Shown here piece by piece: positions 58,716 to 64,000 of a stretch of 64,000 bases of DNA. The translations under genes and the position numbers were made by a program. The stretch spans positions 124,001 through 188,000 of the forward strand of contig NZ_JACJKN010000002.1 of assembly GCF_016900775.1 (NCBI RefSeq). Reading direction: 5' to 3'. Below the pieces are notes generated by a model that saw only the letters and a list, made by a program, of their open reading frames with translations, did no database searches and was not told where the DNA came from. This stretch comes from Olsenella uli. Its GTDB lineage: Bacteria; Actinomycetota; Coriobacteriia; Coriobacteriales; Atopobiaceae. The number at the start of each line of letters is the position of its first letter. Position 1 is the first letter of the stretch.

Positions 58716-59099
58716 ATGGCAGACGAGAGGGGCGCCAAGCCCAAGGTCGAGTTCAAGGTGGAGCTCGAGGACGCAGGCGAGAAGGACGTGGGCCGGCGGG
58801 CCGCCCCCGACGCGGGCGCCTCGGCCCCCGCGGACGACGAGGTCAACGTCGGCGAGGCCGTGCGCGAGGGCGCGGGCCACGTGCGCGCCTGGGTGCGCCG
58901 CACCTTCCCGGGCGGCGAGGGTGCCTTCTGGGGCGGCGTCGTGGGGCTTGTGGCCGCGGTGGTCTTTCTCGTCCTGGGCATCTGGTACACGGCGGTCATT
59001 GCCGTCTTCGTGCTCGTGGGCGTGTCCGTGGGCCAGGCGATCGACGGGGACCCCAAGATCGTCAACTTCATCCGCAGCCTCTTCTCACACAACCAGTAG
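58716..59099 (+). CDS. DUF2273 small membrane protein
   Basis: A 127-aa protein: a charged N-terminal half (with GEKD encoded by an exact dodecamer copy at 58776-58787) and a C-terminal DUF2273 membrane hairpin, GAFWGGVVGLVAAVVFLVLGIWYTAVIAVFVLVGVSVGQAIDGDP. DUF2273 proteins sit between AmaP and Asp23 and probably help attach the complex. The N-terminal extension is longer than in Firmicutes relatives. Confidence 0.88.
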   Translation: MADERGAKPKVEFKVELEDAGEKDVGRRAAPDAGASAPADDEVNVGEAVREGAGHVRAWVRRTFPGGEGAFWGGVVGLVAAVVFLVLGIWYTAVIAVFVLVGVSVGQAIDGDPKIVNFIRSLFSHNQ

Positions 59100-59163
59100 C
59101 GAGGGGCTTACATCACGTAGTGGCAGATGCGGGCGGCGCGCCGCCCCGGCAGGAGGAGCAGAC

Positions 59164-59757
59164 ATGAGCAAGCCGAGCAGCATGAAGACAGCCGAGCCGG
59201 CCACGAGGCCGGAGCCCGGGACCGTCGAGGAGCCGGCGGCGGCCGAGGTCGTGGCGGAGGCCGCCGAGCCCGCGGAGGACGCCCTCGCCGAGCTCCCCGA
59301 GGAGGGCCAGGACATCGACCTTGCCACGGAGGGGGACGAGGACACGGACTCCGAGGACTCGCTCACCTTCTCCAACGGCGTCATCGAGAAGATCGTGGCC
59401 ATCGCCATGCGCGAGGTCCCGGGCGTCGTGGGCATGAAGGGCAGCTGGTTCAACCGCGTGCAGGACGCCTTCGGCGCGAGCGACTCCACCAAGGGCGTCA
59501 CCGTCGAGGTCACGCCCGAGAGCGCGGTGCGCGTGAACATCTCCGTGCTCATCGAGTACGGCGCCTACGCCCCGCAGGTCTTCGAGGACGTCAAGCGCGC
59601 CGTGGTCAAGCAGGTCACGGGCATGACGGGCCTCGAGGTGGCGGGCGTCAACCTGCGCATCGAGGACGTCCTCACGCCCGAGGAGGTCGAGCAGCGCAGC
59701 CGCAAGGCCGCCCCCGCCAAGAAGGATGAGAAGGACGAGGGCGAGCCGGAGGAGTAG
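59164..59757 (+). CDS. Asp23/Gls24 family envelope stress response protein
   Basis: A 197-aa Asp23 protein. An acidic, disordered N-terminal 70 residues precedes the Asp23 fold: LTFSNGVIEKIVAIAMREVPGVVGMKGSW, GVTVEVTPESAVRVNISVLIEYGAYAPQVFEDVKRAV and VAGVNLRIEDVL. The ATG at 59164 follows AGGAGGAG. It forms a membrane-associated mesh with AmaP in other bacteria. The unit ends at the strong terminator 59784-59817. Confidence 0.93.
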   Translation: MSKPSSMKTAEPATRPEPGTVEEPAAAEVVAEAAEPAEDALAELPEEGQDIDLATEGDEDTDSEDSLTFSNGVIEKIVAIAMREVPGVVGMKGSWFNRVQDAFGASDSTKGVTVEVTPESAVRVNISVLIEYGAYAPQVFEDVKRAVVKQVTGMTGLEVAGVNLRIEDVLTPEEVEQRSRKAAPAKKDEKDEGEPEE

Positions 59758-59783
59758 CGGCTCCGCAACGCGTCAACCCCCTC

Positions 59784-59817
59784 GGCCGCGCGGTTCTTCT
59801 CGCCGCGCGGCCTTTTT
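59784..59817 (+). terminator. Rho-independent terminator with a dodecamer copy in its loop
   Basis: Perfect 10-bp stem (GGCCGCGCGG, 59784-59793; CCGCGCGGCC, 59803-59812), 9-nt loop TTCTTCTCG and a T5 run (59813-59817). The dodecamer GTTCTTCTCGCC (59793-59804) spans the loop and the inner base pairs. It ends the amaP-DUF2273-asp23 operon. The remaining spacer to 60091 (334 nt in all without a gene) holds the repeats at 59865-59992. Confidence 0.92.
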
Positions 59818-59864
59818 CTGTCGCGGCGCCCCACCCCTCCCGGCGGCCGCGGCAACCTTCTGCG

Positions 59865-59992
59865 ATTGGGTGGCATGCTTGATGCAAGGGCGTCCTGGGC
59901 ATCAAGCATGTCACCCAACGGCGAGAAGAACGCGTGCTTTTGGCTCAACTCAAGCGACGGGGCGCCCGCAGGCATCAAGCATGCCACCCAAT
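59865..59992. repeat. GGGTGGCATGCTTGATGC palindromic cluster, copy 1
   Basis: One left arm (59865-59885) is followed by two right arms, 59899-59917 (one mismatch) and 59972-59992 (perfect over 21 bp). An exact dodecamer copy (59920-59931) lies between the two right arms. A sister cluster lies at 62595-62735. Confidence 0.85.
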
Positions 59993-60091
59993 GCCGTCAA
60001 GGTCCGGCCAAAGGGGGCCCTTCCGGGAGCGCGACAGCGGCCGAACACCCAATCGGTGCGTGTTTCTGGCAGGCCGGCGGGCCTCGGGCGG

Positions 60092-61075
60092 CTAGCGAAC
60101 CTTGTGCGGGGTCTCGGCGCCGGCGGCAAAGGCGATGAGCGCCTCCACGTTGCTGCGGACCATGCCCTCCACGTCCTCGGCGGTGTAGAAGGCCATGTGC
60201 GGGGTCACGATGACGTTGGGCAGGGCAATGAGCGCGGCGCGGTCCCGGTTGGGGAGGACGTCGCGGCTGCGGTCGAGGTAGTAGAGGCCGGCCTCGTGCT
60301 CGATGGTGTCGAGCGCCGCCCCGCCTATCTGCCCGGACTCGAGCGCGTCAAGCAGTGCCGCCGTGTCCACGAGGCTGCCGCGCGCGGCGTTCACGAGCAC
60401 GGCGTCCGCCTTCATGAGCGCAAGCTCCCCGGCGCCGATCATGTGGCGGTTCTCGGGCAGCCCCGGCGCGTGGAGCGTCACCACGTCGGAGGCGGCCAGG
60501 AGCTCGGGTAGGGTGACGTAGGCGGCAAGGTCCGCGAGCTCGGCGCGCGGGAACGGGTCGTATGCGAGCACGCGGCAGCCGAAGCCCGCGAGCTGGCGCA
60601 CCACGCAGGAGCCGATCGCGCCCGTCCCCACCACGCCCACGGTGCAGCCGGCGAGCGAGCGCCCGAGCTTGCCCTCGAGGGTGAAGTCCTGCGCGGCGGC
60701 GTGGCGGCAGACGAGCTTGACCTTGCGCAGCGCCATGAGCATCAGCATGATGGCGTAGTCGGCCACGCCCTCGGGCGGGTAGGACGCGTGCCCCACGCGG
60801 ATGCCCAGCTCGCGCGCGGCGGCCAGGTCGATGTGCTCGTAGCCGATGGAGCGCGTGGCGAGCCCCCGCACGCCGAGCTCGCGATAGGCCGCCAGGAGCT
60901 CGCGCGGCATGGGGTTGGTGATGATGGTGATGCCGTCGGCGCCCGCCGCGAGGCCCGCGTTCTCCGGCGTGGGGTAGTCGGCCGTCCAGCCGTAGTCAAA
61001 GCCCAGCTCGCGGCTCAGCGCCTCGAGGCAGGGCAGCTCGTCGTAGGGGCGCAGCGAATAGGCAAAGATCCTCAT
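60092..61075 (-). CDS. D-isomer-specific 2-hydroxyacid dehydrogenase
   Basis: A 327-aa NAD-dependent dehydrogenase, probably D-lactate dehydrogenase type. NAD site VGVVGTGAIGSCVVRQL with the acidic end residue of strand 2 in LAYDPF; catalytic Arg in NAARGSLVDT, Glu in LDTIEHEAG and His in VTPHMAFYT. The start MRIFAYSLRPYDELPCLEAL is like the VanH/LdhA subgroup. It may reduce pyruvate to D-lactate or act on another 2-oxoacid. Monocistronic on the minus strand. Confidence 0.88.
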   Translation of the reverse strand: MRIFAYSLRPYDELPCLEALSRELGFDYGWTADYPTPENAGLAAGADGITIITNPMPRELLAAYRELGVRGLATRSIGYEHIDLAAARELGIRVGHASYPPEGVADYAIMLMLMALRKVKLVCRHAAAQDFTLEGKLGRSLAGCTVGVVGTGAIGSCVVRQLAGFGCRVLAYDPFPRAELADLAAYVTLPELLAASDVVTLHAPGLPENRHMIGAGELALMKADAVLVNAARGSLVDTAALLDALESGQIGGAALDTIEHEAGLYYLDRSRDVLPNRDRAALIALPNVIVTPHMAFYTAEDVEGMVRSNVEALIAFAAGAETPHKVR

Positions 61076-61087
61076 GTCTTCCCTCTT

Positions 61088-61118
61088 CTGACAAAGGCGA
61101 CCGGGTCATCTGTCATGG
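61088..61118. repeat. TGACAAAGG element, single arm
   Basis: CTGACAAAGGCGACCGGGTC then ATCTGTCATGG, one arm of the palindrome family with no partner, in the divergent spacer upstream of the dehydrogenase gene. Confidence 0.65.
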
Positions 61119-61200
61119 TCTGCGGGCGCGCCGCCCGCACGGCCCTATGCTAGCCGTTCCGCTGCTAGAATTTGGCGAAGCTTCGACGGAGGGGGAGACC

Positions 61201-61653
61201 ATGACGGACAGCGTGAGCATCGCGGCGGTTGAGGCCGCCGCCCGGGCCAACAACCGGCCGGGGCCTGACCACATGAACTGCGGCGAGTCTGTGATCGCGG
61301 CGCTCTGGGACGCCTTCGAGCCCGACTTCCCGCGCGCGGTGGTGGCCGCGGGCGCCGGCATGGGCGCGGGCATCGGCGGCTCGGGCTGCGTCTGCGGCGC
61401 GCTCGCGGGCGCCGTGGCGTTTCTCGGCCTCATGGTGGGGACCAAGGAGCGCGCCAAGCCGCTTGCGGCGGAGCTCCACGACGCCTTCCGCGACGGGACG
61501 GCGCGTCACGCCACGTGCTGCCGCGTGCTCACGCGCGGGATGGACTGGTGGGGCGACGAGCGCGTCTCCCAGTGCCAGGACCACTGCGCGCTCGCGGCCG
61601 GCGCCGCGGCGCGGGTGCTCTGCCGCGAGCTCGGCGTGCGCGCGGAGGGTTAG
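61201..61653 (+). CDS. C_GCAxxG_C_C family protein
   Basis: A 150-aa protein of the family named for its cysteines: MNCGESVIAAL, GSGCVCGALAGAVAFLG (the GCxCGAxxG core), ATCCRVL and QCQDHCALAA. Members are often linked to redox or electron-transfer functions and may bind a metal or cluster; no biochemical role is established to my knowledge. The ATG at 61201 follows GGAGGGGGAG. Confidence 0.85.
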   Translation: MTDSVSIAAVEAAARANNRPGPDHMNCGESVIAALWDAFEPDFPRAVVAAGAGMGAGIGGSGCVCGALAGAVAFLGLMVGTKERAKPLAAELHDAFRDGTARHATCCRVLTRGMDWWGDERVSQCQDHCALAAGAAARVLCRELGVRAEG

Positions 61654-61869
61654 TCTCGATCGCGGCGCCCTCCGCGCCCCGCAGGTTCTTCTCGCCCGTG
61701 GGTGCCCTGTTCTTGTTCTTCCGAGAGGACAGGAACTGCCGCCTTGCGGGCCCTTCTCGCCTCTCCGTCTGCGTTCTTGCCCTCCGGGCAGTATAGGAAC
61801 ACGGGCGGAGAGGCCGCGTTTCTGACGAGTGGGGCGGGTTGTTGCCCCCAGGGGAGGATAAGAACTGGG

Positions 61870-62463
61870 CTACCGGGCGAGAAGAACGACGTAGGCAGCT
61901 ACGGCAAGCGCGCCCGCGAGGCAGCACGCGTCCGCGACCCCACCGGTCCTGCAGAGGCCGGCGCTCGCCCGGACGGGTAGCGGCCAGAGCAGGCGTAGCC
62001 CCCGGTAGGTGAGCGCGTCGAGCGCGAGGTGCGTGGCAAAGCCGAGCGCCACGTAGGGGGCGAGCGGCGGGCAGACGAGGTGCGTGGCCGCGGCAAACCC
62101 CGCGAGCGCGAGCAGCGAGTGCGAGAAGGACCGGTGCGCCGAGAGCCGCGCCGCGCAGGCAAGGGCGGCGAGCCCCGCTGCCCCGAGCGCGAGCGCCCCG
62201 AGCCCTCGCCCCGCCGCGGCGCGCAGGAGGGGCCCGCCGTGCGTCGCGTCCAGCAGGAGCGCGCCCACGAGCAGCGCCGCCGCCCCGGCGCGCGTGAGGC
62301 GCTCGCGCCAGGGGTGCGCCGTGTCGCGCACGTCGAGGTCCGGCAGCGCGGCACCGACGGCCCCGCCAGCTGCCGCTGCCGCCAGGCCCGCGAGCCCCGC
62401 CGCCGGCCCTGCGGCCGCCAGCGCCGCGGCGACGCCCACGGCGAGGTGCGTCCGTCCGGTCAT
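61870..62463 (-). CDS. DUF457 / YdjM-like membrane protein (putative metal-dependent hydrolase)
   Basis: A 197-aa protein with about five membrane spans. MTGRTHLAVGVAAALA, ALPDLDVRDTAHPWR, AHRSFSHSLLALAGF and GFATHLALDALTYRGLRLLWPL give the conserved His/Asp set of the LexA-regulated YdjM family, thought to be metal-dependent membrane hydrolases. The start at 62463 follows GGGAGGGGG. An exact dodecamer copy (61876-61887) encodes its last residues VVLLA. The 216-nt spacer 61654-61869 contains another exact copy (61685-61696) and a near copy, and no gene. Confidence 0.8.
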   Translation of the reverse strand: MTGRTHLAVGVAAALAAAGPAAGLAGLAAAAAGGAVGAALPDLDVRDTAHPWRERLTRAGAAALLVGALLLDATHGGPLLRAAAGRGLGALALGAAGLAALACAARLSAHRSFSHSLLALAGFAAATHLVCPPLAPYVALGFATHLALDALTYRGLRLLWPLPVRASAGLCRTGGVADACCLAGALAVAAYVVLLAR

Positions 62464-62594
62464 GCGTCCCCCTCCCTTCGCGCTTGCTGCCCTATGGTAG
62501 CGCCGGTTGCGCCCTGCCGGGAAAGGCGGGGTTTTGTGTGGGAGGGTGCCCGCGCGCTCTGCGGGAGGTCTCCTCCGGCAGATTTCCCCCGTCG

Positions 62595-62735
62595 TTGGGT
62601 GGCATGTTTGATGCCCTGGCCAAAAGGCGGGTGGTTTTGTGTGGCTACGAGACCACCGTTCTTCTCGCCACCTGCGGTTTTGCCGGATGCAGCGCGGCAT
62701 CGGGCGCCCCTGCATCAAAGATGCCACCCAATGCC
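62595..62735. repeat. GGGTGGCATG-TTGATGC palindromic cluster, copy 2
   Basis: Arms 62595-62614 (TTGGGTGGCATGTTTGATGC) and 62712-62731 pair with one mismatch; between them is an exact dodecamer copy (62658-62669). It is the same family as 59865-59992. It occupies the first part of the 542-nt gene-free stretch 62464-63005, whose second part is the TPP riboswitch. Confidence 0.8.
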
Positions 62736-62825
62736 GGGGCATTTCTGCGGTGCGTCCTCCGGTGCCCCGCAGTCGAGAAGGACTTTGCGGCCGCGTCAGC
62801 CCGCCGTGCTACACTGTCACCGACA

Positions 62826-62937
62826 GTGGGGGGGCTGGCGCACGCCGGCTGAGATTGGGCCCAGGAGATCGGACGCGCGTCCGAGGGCGGCCCTGACCCA
62901 GGAACCTGATCCGGGTAATGCCGGCGTAGGGACCAGC
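62826..62937 (+). promoter_or_regulatory. TPP riboswitch (THI element)
   Basis: The conserved thiamine-pyrophosphate aptamer landmarks are present in order: a GGGGGGCTGG opening stem, CTGAGA (62849-62854), then ACCCAGGAACCTGATCCGGG (62897-62916) and TAATGCCGGCGTAGGGA. It lies upstream of the thiamine-binding protein and ABC permease genes and should switch them off when TPP is plentiful. A possible expression-platform hairpin, GGGGTGCCCTGGGGCACCC, follows at about 62974-62992. Confidence 0.93.
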
Positions 62938-63005
62938 GGGGACGCGCCCGCACCGAGGCACCTACGAGAGACGGGGTGCCCTGGGGCACCCGGAAGGGAG
63001 GGCGC

Positions 63006-63347
63006 GTGAACTGCTCGGTTGCCATTCAGTTCCTGCCCATGGACGCCACCACGGATGATGCCACGTGCGACGCGGTGGACGCCGTCATCGCCTACATCGA
63101 CTCGACGGGGGTGGACTACTTCGTCGGCCCCTTTGAGACGGCGATCGAGGGCGACTACGAGACCTGCATGGAGATCCTCAAGAACTGCCAGCTCGTGGGT
63201 GCCAAGGCGGGCTGCCGCCACATGATGACCTACGCCAAGATCAACTTCCGGCCCAATGGCGACGTCATGTCCACGGAGCACAAGGTGGGCAAGTACCACC
63301 CGGGGGACCCGGAGTTCGCCCCCAAGGCCGCGGACGCGGCGGCCTAG
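63006..63347 (+). CDS. Thiamine-binding protein, YkoF/MTH1187 (DUF77) family
   Basis: A 113-aa protein of the thiamine-binding/YqgV family: NCSVAIQFLPMDATTDD at the start, IDSTGVDYFVGPFETAIEGDYE in the middle, as in MTH1187 and half of YkoF, which bind thiamine or hydroxymethylpyrimidine. The GTG at 63006 follows GGAAGGGAGGG. It is directly behind a TPP riboswitch and 1 nt before an ABC permease gene, which supports a role in uptake of thiamine or its pyrimidine precursor. Confidence 0.87.
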   Translation: MNCSVAIQFLPMDATTDDATCDAVDAVIAYIDSTGVDYFVGPFETAIEGDYETCMEILKNCQLVGAKAGCRHMMTYAKINFRPNGDVMSTEHKVGKYHPGDPEFAPKAADAAA

Positions 63348-63348
63348 C

Positions 63349-64000
63349 ATGGCGTCCCGTCCCGAGCCCACCTGCGCGCGCCGCGTGCTCACGCCGCTTC
63401 TGACCGTCCTGGCGCTGCTCGTAGTCTGGCAGGCCGTCGTGGGCGTGGGGCTCGTCCCCAACTTCCTGCTGCCCACGCCGGTGCAGGTGGTCCAGTCCCT
63501 CGTGGAGGACGCCCCGCTGCTCGCGAGCCACTGCGTGACCACGCTCGCCGAGGCCGCGGCCGGTCTTGCGGCGGGCGTTGCGCTGGGCTTTGTCTTTGCG
63601 GTGCTCATGGACCGCTTCGAGGGATTCTACCTGGCCTTCGAGCCGCTCATGACCATCTCGCAGACCATCCCCACCGTGGCCATAGCCCCGCTTCTGGTGC
63701 TGTGGCTCGGCTACGGCGCGCTGCCCAAGGTCGTGCTCGTGATCATCTCGACGTTCTTCCCGATCACGGTGTCCCTGGCCTCGGGCTTTCGCTCGGTGGA
63801 CCCGGACGTCATCGACCTCATGCGCACCATGAACGCCTCGCGCTGGCAGATCTTCTGGTACGCCAAGCTGCCCGCCGCGGCGGAGCAGTTCTTCAGCGGA
63901 CTCAAGATCTCCGCCACCTACGCCATCGTCGGTGCGGTCATCGCCGAGTGGCTCGGCGGCAACGTGGGCCTGGGCGTCTACATGACGCGCGTGCGCAAGT
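63349..64000 (+). CDS. ABC transporter permease for thiamine precursor (3' end outside the window)
   Basis: Open to the last base, 217 residues visible. A typical BPD-type permease of the ThiX/SsuC group: MASRPEPTCARRVLTPLLTV, spans LAEAAAGLAAGVALGFVFAVLMD, PTVAIAPLLVLWLGYGALPKVVLVIISTFFPI, the EAA-like loop LMRTMNASRWQIFWYAKLPAA, and ISATYAIVGAVIAEWLGG. The start lies one base after the stop of the thiamine-binding protein gene. With the riboswitch it points to a ThiXYZ-type importer; the ATPase and substrate-binding protein are expected beyond the edge. Confidence 0.87.
   Translation, partial: MASRPEPTCARRVLTPLLTVLALLVVWQAVVGVGLVPNFLLPTPVQVVQSLVEDAPLLASHCVTTLAEAAAGLAAGVALGFVFAVLMDRFEGFYLAFEPLMTISQTIPTVAIAPLLVLWLGYGALPKVVLVIISTFFPITVSLASGFRSVDPDVIDLMRTMNASRWQIFWYAKLPAAAEQFFSGLKISATYAIVGAVIAEWLGGNVGLGVYMTRVRK

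Larger units (their letters stand above)
598..62669. repeat. Dispersed dodecamer GGCGAGAAGRAC, 25 exact copies
   Basis: First bases of exact copies read on the plus strand: 598, 4805, 17856, 28907, 31941, 34656, 39879, 39897, 46422, 51593, 53565, 56034, 58776, 59920, 61876. As complement (GTYCTTCTCGCC): 12490, 26095, 28730, 30876, 51499, 53463, 58252, 59793, 61685, 62658. Ten lie between genes. Within genes it is read as GEKD/GEKN, ARRT, REER, VLLA or SFSP, so the signal is in the DNA, not in a protein motif. At least twenty single-mismatch copies also occur. Counted by eye; a few may have been missed. Confidence 0.9.

Noticed and set aside
14904-62735. CRISPR array
   Set aside because: The repeated palindromes are scattered singly between genes, differ in length, and are not separated by regular spacers; no cas genes were seen.
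1-64000. tRNA or rRNA genes
   Set aside because: No cloverleaf with TTCRA loop or rRNA-like conserved stretch was noticed in any spacer.

Overview
The window is GC-rich (roughly 70 percent by eye), densely coded bacterial chromosome. It is most consistent with an anaerobic actinobacterium of the class Coriobacteriia, close to Olsenella or Atopobium. The reasons are a C-P lyase operon ending in a PHP-type cyclic phosphodiesterase (a variant known from Eggerthella), anaerobic class III ribonucleotide reductase, mannose-family PTS, AmaP/DUF2273/Asp23 envelope-stress genes, DegV plus DUF1836, and strongly G/C-ending codons. No rRNA, tRNA, insertion sequence, integrase or CRISPR array was seen. 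The placement is inferred from gene content, not from a marker gene.

Layout. 1-6.2 kb: phosphonate C-P lyase operon (phnI'-J-K-M-L-O-phnPP), entered in the middle of phnI. 6.2-8.4 kb: a minus-strand toxin-antitoxin-like pair, an unrecognised protein and an acetyltransferase. 8.4-14.7 kb: Mg2+ P-type ATPase, two tiny Cys-containing ORFs, then nrdG and nrdD. 15-17.7 kb: aminotransferase, HAD phosphatase and nitroreductase. 17.8-27.6 kb: a cation module on the minus strand, with an M16 peptidase overlapping a KdpD-like kinase and KdpE-like regulator, then a Na,K-ATPase-like P-type pump, two TrkA-type proteins and a 36-aa membrane peptide. 27.9-36.3 kb: DMT exporter, coiled-coil wall protein, universal stress protein, UppP, D-Ala-D-Ala carboxypeptidase, low-molecular-weight phosphatase, alpha/beta hydrolase and an ion transporter. 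36.5-47.8 kb: a fructan-utilisation locus (mannose-family PTS IIA/IIB/IIC/IID, small membrane protein, 1501-aa wall-anchored GH32 enzyme, long mannose-6-phosphate isomerase, HAD phosphatase, MarR regulator). 48-54.8 kb: PcrA helicase, MscS channel, ECF sigma/anti-sigma pair, and luxS-mtnN for AI-2. 55-61.7 kb: DegV, DUF1836, NhaA, AmaP/DUF2273/Asp23, a D-2-hydroxyacid dehydrogenase and a C_GCAxxG_C_C protein. 61.9-64 kb: a DUF457 membrane protein and a TPP-riboswitch-controlled thiamine-type ABC locus running off the end.

The most striking non-genic feature is a dodecamer, GGCGAGAAGRAC, with 25 exact copies on both strands and at least twenty near copies. It lies in several different reading frames inside genes and is concentrated between genes, including inside the loop of a terminator. 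In density and placement it resembles the DNA-uptake sequences of Neisseria and Haemophilus, or a Chi-like recombination signal. Several families of long palindromes share the intergenic spaces: TGACAAAGG elements with perfect arms up to 40 bp, three 108-bp double hairpins that in two copies carry the dodecamer in the middle, and others. One palindromic stretch sits in frame inside pcrA.

Regulation seen in sequence includes a TPP riboswitch, a palindrome over the -10 and start codon of the toxin-like gene, a 17-bp motif shared by the PTS promoter region and the marR gene, a direct repeat before the cation ATPase, and an NrdR-like box before nrdD.
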